Below the pieces are notes generated by a model. It was not told the DNA's origin, did no database searches, and saw only the letters and a program-made list of their open reading frames with translations. 64,000 bases of DNA from Hydrogenovibrio marinus (GTDB taxonomy: Bacteria > Pseudomonadota > Gammaproteobacteria > Thiomicrospirales > Thiomicrospiraceae). The translations under genes were made by a program, and so were the position numbers. Positions within the stretch are counted from its first letter, which is position 1. Every line of letters begins with the position of its first letter. The DNA is taken from contig NZ_AP020335.1 in assembly GCF_013340845.1 (NCBI RefSeq), positions 186,001 through 250,000 of the forward strand, read 5' to 3'. Below are positions 17,351-26,985 of this stretch, piece after piece.

Positions 17351-17893
17351 ATGACAAAGTGGTTAAAAGTTTCCGTACGTAAGCTGTTTGTACTGAGTGG
17401 TTTATTGTTGGTTTTATCTCCGACTTACGTTCAGGCCGCGGATTTTTTCGACGAGACTTTCGGTAACTTGCAAGAAGAGTTGGATAATGCAAAAGACTCC
17501 GGTAAACAGGGTATCTTTTTGTTTTTCCAAATGAAAGATTGCCCGTTCTGTCACCGCATGGAAAACACCATCCTGAATCAACCAGACGTCATTGCCTACT
17601 ATAAAAAACACTTCCTGAACTTCTCTATTGATATCGAAGGGTCAAATGAAATGACTGATTTCGATGGTACTACGGGTACGGCACAAGAGCTTGCCGAGAA
17701 AAAATACCGTGTTAGAGCTACACCTGTGTTGATGTTCGTTGACCTGACAGGTAAGAGAATTTTGCGCTATACCGGGCCAACACGTACTAAACAAGAATTT
17801 ATGTTGATGGGAAAATTCATTGTCGATGGTGATTACAAAACCACGAAATTCACCCGTTACAAAAGAGAACATCTGAAACCTATTGCACCTTAA
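17351..17893 (+). CDS. Periplasmic thioredoxin-like protein (SoxW/DsbD-gamma type)
   Basis: A 180-residue exported protein with a signal peptide (to about residue 30, ending YVQAA). The thioredoxin fold follows, with the active site KDCPFCHRMENTIL and the cis-proline region VRATPVLMFVD. The CPFC motif and length resemble SoxW-type and DUF255-related thioredoxins. It may reduce disulfides in the periplasm, perhaps of sulfur-metabolism proteins. GGTGGAGAT precedes the ATG. A TolC-type gene follows within 20 nt, so they probably share a transcript. Confidence 0.85.
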   Translation: MTKWLKVSVRKLFVLSGLLLVLSPTYVQAADFFDETFGNLQEELDNAKDSGKQGIFLFFQMKDCPFCHRMENTILNQPDVIAYYKKHFLNFSIDIEGSNEMTDFDGTTGTAQELAEKKYRVRATPVLMFVDLTGKRILRYTGPTRTKQEFMLMGKFIVDGDYKTTKFTRYKREHLKPIAP

Positions 17894-17906
17894 GTCGGGG
17901 ATGATT

Positions 17907-19310
17907 ATGGGTTTCTATCAAAATATTATTGTCGCCGACCATCTAAAGCTAAAGCTTTCTACACTGTGTCTAGCGATGACTGTCTGTATGGCGGCGCCAA
18001 GTGCTATGGCAGAGGATCAAGCGGCGCCACAGCCACAATCTGCCGATGCGTCATCTCAACAGGCGGATGCCAAGCCTGTCTCGCTACAGCCTCAAAATAC
18101 CTTGCCGGAGCCGCTGACACTGGAAAGTGTCGTGGAACTCCCGCACAACGTCAGCCCTCAAGTATTGTTGAGCAAAGCCAAGCAACAGGAAGCCTTTGCC
18201 AAATACCAACAACAAAAAGCGGATGATGGTGTCGAATTGGATTTGATGGGTAGAATCGGCTGGCGTGAGTATGCCGACCATACCGAAGACAACCATCTTT
18301 TGGCATTACATGTGGGTAAACAACTCTATGATTTTGGTAAGACAGAAGCCTCACAGGCTTCTCAACTTAACTTGTCTGACGCCGAATCCGAGTTGCTTCA
18401 AGATCAAAGCATCCAATTCCAGCTGCGTTTAATGCAAAGCTTCTTTAATGTCATTTTGGCGGACTATCAATATCGTGTGGATAACGAAGATATGGCGACA
18501 GTTTATGTCACCATGGATAAAGCACGTGACCGCCATGAGTTGGGGCAAATCTCTGATGTGGAATTCAGCCGTTTGGAAGCGGATTATGAAAAGTCTTATG
18601 TCAAACGCATGAAAGCCGAGTTTGACCAAAGACAAACCCGTACCAGTCTGGCAAACCTTGTTGGGCAACCTCAAAACCTGCCGGATAAATTGACCTTCCC
18701 AAACTTGAAAGGTCTGTTGGCGCGTAATCTGAAGCCGCTTGAGGAATACCAAAAAGAAGCACTGGAAAACAACCTTCAGCTAAAAAGTATGAAGCTTAAA
18801 CTGAAGGCGGCGAATTACCAGTTGGAAAGTCAGGATGCTGATGATAAACCCAGTTTCCGTGTTGATGCATGGGGCGGGAAGTTGTCGACCTATGAATATC
18901 AAAGAGAAGGTCGCTGGCGTTTTGATTTGAGCATGGACTATCCTTTGTATGATAGTGGTAGCCAGTCAGCCAAAATGAGCCAAGCCAGAGCGAAAATTCA
19001 ACAAGCTCAAGCCGAGTTGAAGGCCATGGAGCAGTCTTTACGTGACCAAGTGGCGGAAATCTACTTCAAGCTGCAACTCAACAAAGCACAGCGCAAACAG
19101 AATGCGGCATTTTCGAATTATGCGGATTTGTATTTGGACTATAGCCGAGGGCTTTACGAAAATGAAGCTAAGACCGACTTGGGTGATTCCATGGTGCGTT
19201 TATCGGAAGCCAGTTATCAAAACATTATGACGACTTTCCAATATACGTTGGATTGGGCGAAATTGGATTATCTGACAGGCAAACCTGTAGACCTCGACAA
19301 ATATCGTTAA
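17907..19310 (+). CDS. TolC-like outer membrane channel protein
   Basis: About 467 residues, with a signal peptide (LCLAMTVCMAAPSAMAED), a Q/A-rich linker, then the paired long helices typical of the outer membrane efflux family: KQQEAFAKYQQQKADDGVELDLMGRIG, LQDQSIQFQLRLMQSFFNVILADYQY, DLSMDYPLYDSGSQSAKMSQARAKIQQAQAELKAM. The end resembles TolC (TTFQYTLDWAKLDYLTG). The frame opens at TTG 17883, but ATG 17907 fits the site TCGGGG at 17894-17899 better. Only a tiny adaptor follows and no inner-membrane pump. Confidence 0.85.
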   Translation: MGFYQNIIVADHLKLKLSTLCLAMTVCMAAPSAMAEDQAAPQPQSADASSQQADAKPVSLQPQNTLPEPLTLESVVELPHNVSPQVLLSKAKQQEAFAKYQQQKADDGVELDLMGRIGWREYADHTEDNHLLALHVGKQLYDFGKTEASQASQLNLSDAESELLQDQSIQFQLRLMQSFFNVILADYQYRVDNEDMATVYVTMDKARDRHELGQISDVEFSRLEADYEKSYVKRMKAEFDQRQTRTSLANLVGQPQNLPDKLTFPNLKGLLARNLKPLEEYQKEALENNLQLKSMKLKLKAANYQLESQDADDKPSFRVDAWGGKLSTYEYQREGRWRFDLSMDYPLYDSGSQSAKMSQARAKIQQAQAELKAMEQSLRDQVAEIYFKLQLNKAQRKQNAAFSNYADLYLDYSRGLYENEAKTDLGDSMVRLSEASYQNIMTTFQYTLDWAKLDYLTGKPVDLDKYR

Positions 19311-19353
19311 GAATCAGACAGCTCAAATGGGCAAATGAACAAAGGATCTTTCT

Positions 19354-19872
19354 ATGAAAGTGTTTAACCATCCATTATTGAAAATTTTGACCTGGTCCAC
19401 CTTTATTTGGGTAGGGTTTACGTTTTCGGCACAGGCTCAGACCGTTAAAATCGGTTCTTTGGTCGCCGGGCAGGTGATTGAGGTTCATGTCAAGGAAGGT
19501 CAGCATGTCAAAAAAGGGCAGTTGCTGATGAAGATAGACGACACACGCTATCAAGCAAAATTACGCTCTATGGAAGCGTCTCTGCAAATGGCGAAATTGA
19601 AGCTGGCCGACCAGAAAATCAACTTGGATCAGGCGCTGGATTTATATGACCGTACGGTAACGGCAACACGCGAGCGTGATGCTGCTCAGCTGGCTTATGA
19701 CTTAGCCAATCAAACCTTTGAGAAAGCCAAAGCGGATTTGGCGTATTACCAAGCTTGGGCTAGATACTTTGTTATCAATGCGCCAGTGAGTGGCCGCATC
19801 AAAAAAATCGACGCGCCTAAAGGCACGACTGTTTACAAAGAGAACACCCCTTTAATTCAAATCGAACGTTAA
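19354..19872 (+). CDS. Short HlyD-family periplasmic adaptor
   Basis: A 172-residue exported protein: signal peptide to about residue 29 (FTFSAQAQ), a biotinyl-lipoyl half-motif (VAGQVIEVHVKEGQHVKKGQLLMKIDDTRYQAKL), a short alpha-hairpin (about 65-130), and the second lipoyl half (FVINAPVSGRIKKIDAPKGTTVYKENTPLIQIE). Full adaptors have 350-400 residues with beta-barrel and membrane-proximal domains; here they are missing. There is no sign of a frameshift, so the small size appears native. It pairs with the TolC-like gene 43 nt upstream. Confidence 0.82.
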   Translation: MKVFNHPLLKILTWSTFIWVGFTFSAQAQTVKIGSLVAGQVIEVHVKEGQHVKKGQLLMKIDDTRYQAKLRSMEASLQMAKLKLADQKINLDQALDLYDRTVTATRERDAAQLAYDLANQTFEKAKADLAYYQAWARYFVINAPVSGRIKKIDAPKGTTVYKENTPLIQIER

Positions 19873-20116
19873 CTTCATTCGCATCATTGCCACGCTGTGA
19901 GTTCTATCATGGCGGGCAGTTACCCTGCTCCGACAATCATTCAGTCATTATCTCTTCATTAATTATAATCAACCACTTATGTAGAATCTGTTTGAATGCC
20001 CCTTAGCCGGTATCTTTCAGCACTTCTGACTTTAGAGCCTTTATACTTAACCTCCTGACAGGATGTTAATAAGCTCAAAGAGGAGAGGTGGCAAGGAACG
20101 CAAATATAAAATATAA

Positions 20117-20861
20117 GGGGCTTAGGAAGCAAAAACGATAAAAAGTCGTGTAAGCTTCTGATATGCCTTATAAAAATCGTTATCAAAAGTGCGGTAAAAT
20201 TTCAGAGAGAAAATTTAGAGAAATTCTCCGTTATTTCGCACTCGATTTAACCGCTTCTGACACAGCCCGTTTAACTGGAATTTCTGTCAGAAGCATTAAT
20301 AATATTTACATCAAAATCCGATATCTTTTAGCCAACGAATGTGAAAAACAAACCCCATTCTCTGGCGTGATCGAATTAGATGAATCTTACTTTGGCCCTA
20401 AACGCATTCGTGGAAAACGAGGTCGCGGTGCCAAAGGTAAAACCATTGTGTTTGGCATCTTAAAACGTGACGATAAAGTTTACACCGAAATCGTTTCAGA
20501 TGCCTCAAGTGCCAGTTTATCAAGGGTTGTACGAGGTCACGTATCCATTGATAGCATCATCAATACCGATGGCTGGCGTGGTTACAATGGTTTAGTTGAT
20601 GTTGGTTTTGAAAAACATTATCGCGTTCATCATGGCGAGAATGAGTTTGCAAAAGGTCATCAACATATTAATGGTATAGAGTCATTTTGGAGCTTTGCTA
20701 AAGCAAGGCTGATGAAATTTAAAGGCGTGCCAAAACATACCTTTTATTATCATTTGAAAGAAACGGAATTCCGTTTCAATCACCGTCATAATGACCTATA
20801 CAAAATACTTTTAAAATTACTTAGGAACGACCCAATTTAGTTGTTTTGCTTCCTAAGCCCC
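20117..20861 (+). mobile_element. Complete IS1595-type insertion sequence
   Basis: An approximately 745-bp element with perfect 18-bp terminal inverted repeats, GGGGCTTAGGAAGCAAAA (20117-20134) and its complement (20844-20861). It is flanked by the direct repeat AATATAA (20110-20116 and 20862-20868), which is a target duplication of 7 visible bases (the family usually makes 8). It holds one transposase gene. The element lies directly in front of a chemoreceptor gene and separates it from its original upstream region. Intact ends and gene suggest recent insertion. Confidence 0.93.
20163..20840 (+). CDS. IS1595-family (ISXO2-like) transposase
   Basis: A 225-residue DDE-type transposase. An N-terminal helix-turn-helix-like region (ASDTARLTGISVRSINNIYIKIRY) is followed by the ISXO2-like domain: VIELDESYFGPKRIRGKRGRGAKGK (first Asp), SIINTDGWRGYNGL (second Asp) and INGIESFWSFAKARLMKFKGV (third acidic residue), ending in HLKETEFRFNHRH. 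There is no N-terminal zinc-ribbon of the longer family members, which fits the short IS1016 branch. Coding appears intact. Confidence 0.92.
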   Translation: MPYKNRYQKCGKISERKFREILRYFALDLTASDTARLTGISVRSINNIYIKIRYLLANECEKQTPFSGVIELDESYFGPKRIRGKRGRGAKGKTIVFGILKRDDKVYTEIVSDASSASLSRVVRGHVSIDSIINTDGWRGYNGLVDVGFEKHYRVHHGENEFAKGHQHINGIESFWSFAKARLMKFKGVPKHTFYYHLKETEFRFNHRHNDLYKILLKLLRNDPI

Positions 20862-20886
20862 AATATAAATAAACCGGAGTAACTAG

Positions 20887-23439
20887 ATGCTTAAGACCAT
20901 CAAAGCGAAGCTAATCGCGAGCTTTTCCCTATTAACGATCCTGATCGTTGGCCTTTCCATTTTTAGTGTCAGTGAAATTGATGAATCCGCGGGCGGATTC
21001 AGTGAGTATCGTAAGATTTCAGAACATTCAGTCTTGGCAGCACGCATTCAGGCACATGTGTTGGATATGCGTTTAGCGGTCAAAGATTATCTAGATCAGA
21101 ATAATTCTTCCAAAATAGCAGCCTTTGAGGATGCTTTTCAGAAAGCCTCCAGCCTGCTTACCAATACGCATCAACGCATTCACAACCCTGAGCGCTTAGA
21201 ATCTATTAAGGCGATTGATATCGACTTAGATCAATACAAGCAAGGGTTTGAAAAGGTTAAGGGCGATTCAACTCAGAAAAATACTTTAAACGAGACCATT
21301 GAAAGCCAAGGCGAACAGATGACGCACACAATGAAGTCATTGTTGTTGTCAGTAGAAAAAATGCATCACGACCAAGCCACATTTATTGCGACGTCGGCAA
21401 TGCATCATTTATTGATGATGCGTTTGAATGAAGCAAAGTATTTGAAAAGTCGACAACAAAAAGATGTGGACGCCAGCCTCAGCTATCTAAAAGCGTTTGA
21501 TGGGGATATGGCGAGTCTGAAATCCTATCTCAATGAAACTGATCTACAAGACGCATCGTCTTTGGCGGCGGAATCTGAAAGTTATGCTGATCATATAAAC
21601 CAACTCATCGCCCTGACAAAAGAAATAGATGACTTGAGTCAGAATAAATTGGACAAATTGGGTGAGCACATTGCCGAAATGGCAGAGAAAGTAAAGGTGT
21701 CTATTCGTGATGAACAAGGTCAAATCGGCTCTCATATCACCACGTTGAACCAAGAGATTATTGAGTTTTCCATTGTGGTGTCACTGATCATAGCGTTAAT
21801 CGCGTTGTTGATAGGTATCTTTATTCCCCGTTCGGTTTCGAGAGGGCTACACTCCATTGAATCTCGCTTGGCTGAAATCACTAAAACGGGAGATTTCTCA
21901 ATTCGTGCGGATGACAGCCGTCAAGATGAAATCGGTGAAATGGCACATTCTGTCAATGACATGTTAGCGAACACCCAGACGGCAATCAGCGAAGCCAATC
22001 ATGTGGTGCAGGCGATTGCGAAAGGGAATTTCGCTCAAAGAGTGCAGGCGGACTTCAAAGGCGACTTGGCGGTTCTGAAAGAAGGCGTAAATGCCAGTGC
22101 TGAAAGTGTCGCTTTCACCATGTCTGAGTTGAAGAAGGTGATGGAAGGGCTGTATGACGGAGACTTCTCCGTACGCATGGATAACCGTGTGGAGGCGGCC
22201 TTCCGTGAAATGGTCGATAAGTCGATGAATGCGATGAATGCCGTCATTTCAGATATCAGCCGAGTGATGGCGGCGATGAATGAAGGTCAATTTGACCATC
22301 AAGTGGAAGTGGAAGCCAGAGGGGAGTTGTTGCAGATGAAGCAAGCTATCAACGACTCAATGAAGCGCTTGAAGCAAGCGATGGATATTATCGCTAAAGT
22401 GGTACTTGCCCAGTCGGAAGGTGACTTGACGCAGAATTGTCAGGGCGATTTTAGAGGAGATTTGAAAACCCTATCCAATGCCATGAATCAATCCGTAGCG
22501 AAATTGAGCGGCATTGTCGGGCAGGCTGTACAGGCGGCAGGCATCGTCAGTACGGCGGCGTCTGAAGTGTCTCAAGGGGCGACCGATCTGAGCCAGCGTG
22601 TACAAGAGCAGGCGGCAGCTTTGGAAGAGACTTCAGCCACGATGGATGAGATGAATTCAGCGGTACAAGCGAATACCGAAAACGCACAGGAAGCGGCGAA
22701 GCTGGCGCACGATGTTCAGGAGAAATCGTCTCACGGAACGGAAGTCATGCACCAAACCATTGGTGCCATGCAAATGATTCAGGAATCCAGTCATAAAATC
22801 GCAGATATCGTGACCCTAATTGATGGGATTGCCTTCCAAACTAACCTCTTGGCTCTAAATGCTGCGGTTGAAGCAGCCAGAGCTGGTGAACATGGTCGTG
22901 GATTTGCTGTGGTTGCCGGTGAAGTACGCTCTTTGGCTCAAAAATCGGCGGAAGCGGCAAAAGACATCAAGAAGTTGATTGAAGAGAGTGTTGATCGTAT
23001 TAACCAAGGTACAGATCTGGCTTCTCAATCTGGTGAAGTATTGAGTGTGATTAACGAGTCTATCGATTCGGTGACTAAAATGGTTGAGCAGATAGCCAAG
23101 GCGTCTGAAGAGCAAGCGAATGGTGTTAGTCAGGTGCATCAAGCCATCAGCCAGATCGACCAGGTCACACAGCAAAATGCGGCACTGGTGGAAGAGACCA
23201 CCGCTGCTGCTGAAAGTATGAGTGATCAGGCTGAAGTATTGACGAAAGATATGTCTTACTTCAAAACCGGAAAAGCCATTAAAGCTTCTAGTTCGACAGT
23301 TAAGCAAGTCAGTGCTTCAGTAGCAGAACCTGTAAAACCTGCTAAGACTGCAACACTTGCAGCACCTGCGAAAACTTCCGTTCCAGTTTTGCCTTCCAAA
23401 CCTGCGAAATCAGCGGATGACGAGTGGGATGATTTTTAA
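20887..23439 (+). CDS. Methyl-accepting chemotaxis protein with several HAMP domains
   Basis: An 850-residue chemoreceptor. It has a transmembrane helix near residues 8-28, a helical periplasmic sensor of ~260 residues, a second helix near 295-315, then four HAMP-like segments (about 315-545, for example [23 protein letters not shown] and [23 protein letters not shown]) and the MA signalling domain with the hairpin tip [41 protein letters not shown]. The C-terminus DDEWDDF, after a flexible A/P/K tail, resembles a CheR/CheB tether. The IS ends 25 nt before the ATG. Confidence 0.93.
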   Translation: MLKTIKAKLIASFSLLTILIVGLSIFSVSEIDESAGGFSEYRKISEHSVLAARIQAHVLDMRLAVKDYLDQNNSSKIAAFEDAFQKASSLLTNTHQRIHNPERLESIKAIDIDLDQYKQGFEKVKGDSTQKNTLNETIESQGEQMTHTMKSLLLSVEKMHHDQATFIATSAMHHLLMMRLNEAKYLKSRQQKDVDASLSYLKAFDGDMASLKSYLNETDLQDASSLAAESESYADHINQLIALTKEIDDLSQNKLDKLGEHIAEMAEKVKVSIRDEQGQIGSHITTLNQEIIEFSIVVSLIIALIALLIGIFIPRSVSRGLHSIESRLAEITKTGDFSIRADDSRQDEIGEMAHSVNDMLANTQTAISEANHVVQAIAKGNFAQRVQADFKGDLAVLKEGVNASAESVAFTMSELKKVMEGLYDGDFSVRMDNRVEAAFREMVDKSMNAMNAVISDISRVMAAMNEGQFDHQVEVEARGELLQMKQAINDSMKRLKQAMDIIAKVVLAQSEGDLTQNCQGDFRGDLKTLSNAMNQSVAKLSGIVGQAVQAAGIVSTAASEVSQGATDLSQRVQEQAAALEETSATMDEMNSAVQANTENAQEAAKLAHDVQEKSSHGTEVMHQTIGAMQMIQESSHKIADIVTLIDGIAFQTNLLALNAAVEAARAGEHGRGFAVVAGEVRSLAQKSAEAAKDIKKLIEESVDRINQGTDLASQSGEVLSVINESIDSVTKMVEQIAKASEEQANGVSQVHQAISQIDQVTQQNAALVEETTAAAESMSDQAEVLTKDMSYFKTGKAIKASSSTVKQVSASVAEPVKPAKTATLAAPAKTSVPVLPSKPAKSADDEWDDF

Positions 23440-23463
23440 CCCATAGCAATCACAACACCTTAT

Positions 23464-23499
23464 GGCGAGCCTGTTGCCTTTATGGGCTTGCCGCTTTTT
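23464..23499 (+). terminator. Intrinsic terminator after the chemoreceptor gene
   Basis: GGCGAGCC (23464-23471) pairs with GGCTTGCC (23485-23492, one G-U), followed by GCTTTTT. A second GC-rich hairpin, CCCCGG/CCGGGG, follows at 23504-23520 but has no T-run. Confidence 0.7.
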
Positions 23500-23645
23500 C
23501 TGCCCCGGATTGTGCCGGGGTAATCAAAAGTTCCATTTTCTATTCACTTTTCCCCTTCATTTCCTTACAAGTTTTGCGGTAGTATTAGTCTGACGCGGTT
23601 GGCTAAGCGTATCTGGATGATAGTTTTCAGCAAAGGCGGCATATC

Positions 23646-26285
23646 ATGAAAACGACCAATGACTACGACTCACAAGATTTTGTTCAAACCCTCCAAGAAT
23701 TAGAGACCTCGCTGAAAACAGGCTTGTCTGAAGACGAAGCTGCAAGGCGGTTGCAAACCTACGGCTACAATGCCATTCAAGAAAAAACCGAAAGTGCCTA
23801 TAAACGCTTTTTGAAGCGCTTTTGGGGGCCTATTCCTTGGATGATTGAGGCTGCGGCATTGATGTCCGCCATCGTCCAGAAGTGGGAAGATTTCACCATC
23901 ATCACCATCTTGCTATTCGTCAACGCCATTATCGATTTCTTCCAGGAATATCGGGCGATGAACGCCATCAGTGCGCTTAAGCAGCGTCTTGAGAATAAAA
24001 TCCTTACCCGCCGAGATGGTCAGTTCAAACAGGTATTGTTCAAGGAGCTGGTGCCGGGCGATATCATCAAACTGAAAATCGGTGATGTGGTGCCAGCCGA
24101 CGTGCAGCTAATCGACGGAGATTTCATTTCCGTCGACCAATCGACGCTTACCGGAGAGTCTCTGCCCGTCGCGAAAAAGGCAGGGGAAATCGCCTATTCC
24201 AATACGGTGGTTAAACAAGGTGAAATGCTTGCCGTTGTGGTGAACACAGCGAACCATACCAATTTCTATAATGTGGTTGCTTTGGTTGCCAATGCACAAA
24301 TGCATGAGGTCAGCCACTTCCAGAAAATGGTCATTAAAGTCGGGAACTTCCTCATCGGTATTACCGTTTTGATGATTATCATCATTTTGGTTTCCGCCTT
24401 TTTAAATCATGAAAATATGCTCGAAGTGGTGCGATTTGCGCTGGTGCTCACGGTGGCGGCGATTCCGGTTGCCTTGCCAGCGGTGTTGTCGGTGACATTG
24501 GCAGTTGGGGCGATGAATTTGGCGCGTAAACAAGCCATTGTCAGTCGCTTGGTTGCCATAGAAGAGTTGGCGGGGGTCGATGTTTTCTGTTTGGATAAGA
24601 CTGGCACCCTCACTCAAAACAAAATGTCGGTGGTGCAACCGATCACTTACAAAGAAATTCCCGAAGAATCGTTGTTTTTAACCGCAGCCTTAGCGTCGAA
24701 AAGAGAAAACAATGATGCCATTGAAGTGCCGATATTCGACTATCTCTCGGCGGAGTTCACTCAAGTCGATTTGGCGCAGTTCGAGCAGGTGAATTTCATT
24801 CCATTCGACCCGGTTCGTAAACGTACGGAAGCGATGGTGCGCACGGGAGACGGTTACCAAAAAGTTTCCAAGGGCGCGGCACAGATTCTATTGGAAATGT
24901 GCGGTTTGGGCGATGCCGATCAAGCGAAAATCAACCAGACGATTGACGAGCTGGCAATGAAGGGTTATCGCACACTGGCAGTCGCCAAAACCGCCATTCA
25001 TGCTGAAATGGAGACCTTGAAGCAGGATGAAGGCTGGCAATTCCTTGGGTTGATTCCACTATATGATCCGCCGAGAGATGATTCGGAAGAGGTCTTGCAA
25101 AGTATGCGTGCGCATGGCGTCCACCCCAAAATGGTCACGGGTGATAACCTTGCCATTGCTCGTGAAACCGGTGCGATTCTAGGGTTTCCAAAACAATCTA
25201 TTCGAGCCAAGCAGTTGACGGGTGCGACCGAAGATACGCTGAGAAACTTGCTGACAACTTTGACCGAGGCAATTTACCACCGTTTGACGCCCTTGGCGGA
25301 CAAACAGGCATCCGAAGCGTTTGCCGAGCAGGTCATGGCAGATTTGCAGCAGGAGTTCGATACCTCGCAGCTGGACAAAGAATTACTCCACACGCATGAA
25401 TCCAGCATTCTGGAAATGATTGAACGGGTCGACATCTTTGCCGAAGTCATTCCCGAAGACAAGTACAAAATCGTCGATACCTTGCAGAAGGCCAATCATA
25501 TTGTCGGGATGACCGGAGATGGCGTCAACGATGCGCCCGCTCTGAAAAAAGCCGACTGCGGGATTGCCGTGCCCAATGCTACCGATGCAGCGCGTGCCGC
25601 GGCTGACATCATTCTGACCGCGCCGGGGATTGGTGTTATCAATGATGCGATTATGCAGGCACGTGTCACTTTCGAACGAATGAAGAGCTATACCATCTAC
25701 CGTATTGCGGAGACGATTCGAGTCATCATCTTCATGACGTTGGCAATCGTGGTGTTCCAGTTCTATCCGATTACCGCCTTAATGATTATCATGCTGGCGT
25801 TGCTCAACGATATTCCGATCCTGACCATTGCCTACGACAATACCAAGGTACGGACGCAGCCGGTGCGCTGGGATATGAAAGAGGTGTTGGTACTGTCTTT
25901 CTGGATGGGGATGGCAGGGGTGCTGTCATCTTTCATGCTGTTCTGGATCACCATGACGCAAATGCATCTGACACTGGAGTTCATCCAAACCCTGTTCTTC
26001 CTGAAGTTGGTGGTGGCCGGACATGGTACGATTTTCAATACCCGTCTCGACGACTGGTTCTATAAACAACCTAGACCTTCCAAACAACTCTTCTGGGCGA
26101 GTTTTGCCAGTGCGGTGTTTGGTACGGTGCTCGCCGTTTATGGGTTCGACCTGATGGCACCTATTGGTTGGGAATGGGCGTTGGCGGTTTGGGCTTATGC
26201 TGCAGTTTGGTTCGTATTCAATGACTTCGTCAAAATGTTCGTCATCCGTTATTACCGTAAATACTACGGTGAAGAAGTGCTTTAA
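23646..26285 (+). CDS. P-type H+-ATPase (type IIIA, plasma-membrane kind)
   Basis: An 879-residue P-type ATPase. Domains in order: cation-ATPase N-terminus (TGLSEDEAARRLQTYGYNAI), first membrane helices (FWGPIPWMIEAAALMSAIV), actuator with STLTGESLPV, phosphorylation site FCLDKTGTLTQNKM, nucleotide domain, hinge VGMTGDGVNDAPALKKADCGIAV, then C-terminal helices. FWGPIPWMIE and the loop around MALLNDIPILTIAYDN are those of type IIIA proton pumps. It would export protons at ATP cost, useful for pH control in an acid-producing sulfur oxidiser; that role is inferred. Confidence 0.92.
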   Translation: MKTTNDYDSQDFVQTLQELETSLKTGLSEDEAARRLQTYGYNAIQEKTESAYKRFLKRFWGPIPWMIEAAALMSAIVQKWEDFTIITILLFVNAIIDFFQEYRAMNAISALKQRLENKILTRRDGQFKQVLFKELVPGDIIKLKIGDVVPADVQLIDGDFISVDQSTLTGESLPVAKKAGEIAYSNTVVKQGEMLAVVVNTANHTNFYNVVALVANAQMHEVSHFQKMVIKVGNFLIGITVLMIIIILVSAFLNHENMLEVVRFALVLTVAAIPVALPAVLSVTLAVGAMNLARKQAIVSRLVAIEELAGVDVFCLDKTGTLTQNKMSVVQPITYKEIPEESLFLTAALASKRENNDAIEVPIFDYLSAEFTQVDLAQFEQVNFIPFDPVRKRTEAMVRTGDGYQKVSKGAAQILLEMCGLGDADQAKINQTIDELAMKGYRTLAVAKTAIHAEMETLKQDEGWQFLGLIPLYDPPRDDSEEVLQSMRAHGVHPKMVTGDNLAIARETGAILGFPKQSIRAKQLTGATEDTLRNLLTTLTEAIYHRLTPLADKQASEAFAEQVMADLQQEFDTSQLDKELLHTHESSILEMIERVDIFAEVIPEDKYKIVDTLQKANHIVGMTGDGVNDAPALKKADCGIAVPNATDAARAAADIILTAPGIGVINDAIMQARVTFERMKSYTIYRIAETIRVIIFMTLAIVVFQFYPITALMIIMLALLNDIPILTIAYDNTKVRTQPVRWDMKEVLVLSFWMGMAGVLSSFMLFWITMTQMHLTLEFIQTLFFLKLVVAGHGTIFNTRLDDWFYKQPRPSKQLFWASFASAVFGTVLAVYGFDLMAPIGWEWALAVWAYAAVWFVFNDFVKMFVIRYYRKYYGEEVL

Positions 26286-26308
26286 ACGAGAAGATGCTTT
26301 TGTGGTTC

Positions 26309-26343
26309 AGCTTGGCAGATGGCGAAAATCTGCCAGGTTGGGG
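26309..26343. terminator. Dispersed repeat with a degenerate inverted partner between convergent genes
   Basis: The plus unit AAAATCTGCCAGGTTGGGG (26325-26343) is preceded by TTCAGCTTGGCAGAT (26306-26320), a decayed minus unit; CTTGGCAGAT can pair with ATCTGCCAGG. It lies between the stops of the P-type ATPase (+) and mscS-like (-) genes, where a bidirectional terminator is expected. Confidence 0.6.
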
Positions 26344-26357
26344 TAGGAAAGGAGGTG

Positions 26358-26951
26358 CTAGCGTTCTTTACGCTGATGCAGGCGGTTTTGGATTTTCGCC
26401 ATTGACGTTTTTAAAATGCCTTGTTCCTTGGCGGGTTCGGAAGCGATTTTGCGAATAGGACGTTGCAAAATCAAACTATTCGGATAAGTCAGTAGATTGC
26501 CGTCACTGTCCTTCAACAGAACCTGGAAGATATTGATTTCGATGATTCTGCCTTTCAGGCTGTTGGCGCCATCAATGATTTCCACTTCATCGCCAATGCG
26601 AACCGGTAAGGCGAAAAACAGGATGACCCCTGCGGTGATGTTCGACAAAATCGACCATTGCGCCACCAATGCCACGCCCAATACCGCCAAAATGGATGAG
26701 GCAAAAACCCATAGTCCGCGATAATCTACCCCCCAAATCGTCAGTAGCAACAATACCGCAACGATCGCCGCGATAATGCGGAAATATTTGCGCACATGCG
26801 CCACGCGAAGATTAGGCACCTTTTTGCTTTTACCGAGCGTAAACAGGATTTTACCGATTGTCCAGTTGGTGACCGCCAAGCCAACGAGAACGATGGCACT
26901 CAGCAGCATTTTGGTATAAGGAAGGTCGGAAAGTGTCATTGTCAGTGTCAT
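26358..26951 (-). CDS. Small MscS-family mechanosensitive channel
   Basis: A 197-residue protein with three hydrophobic helices (about residues 12-33, 55-73 and 78-105) and the MscS core: VFASSILAVLGVALVAQWSILSNITAGVILFFALPVRIGDEVEII, then GRIIEINIFQVLLKDSDGNLLTYPNSLILQRPI. The gating helix and beta domain are present while the cytoplasmic alpha-beta cap is missing, as in short MscS relatives. It would release solutes on hypo-osmotic shock, complementing ectoine accumulation. Confidence 0.9.
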   Translation of the reverse strand: MTLTMTLSDLPYTKMLLSAIVLVGLAVTNWTIGKILFTLGKSKKVPNLRVAHVRKYFRIIAAIVAVLLLLTIWGVDYRGLWVFASSILAVLGVALVAQWSILSNITAGVILFFALPVRIGDEVEIIDGANSLKGRIIEINIFQVLLKDSDGNLLTYPNSLILQRPIRKIASEPAKEQGILKTSMAKIQNRLHQRKER

Positions 26952-26985
26952 TTTTCTTGTCCTGTCTTTCTGGAGGTTTTTCGGG

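Noticed and set aside
17883-17906. TTG 17883 as start of the TolC-like gene
   Set aside because: It overlaps the end of the thioredoxin-like gene and lacks a suitable ribosome site; ATG 17907 is better placed.
20862-20869. An 8-bp target duplication at the IS, as typical of IS1595
   Set aside because: Only seven bases (AATATAA) match directly adjacent to both ends; the eighth does not.
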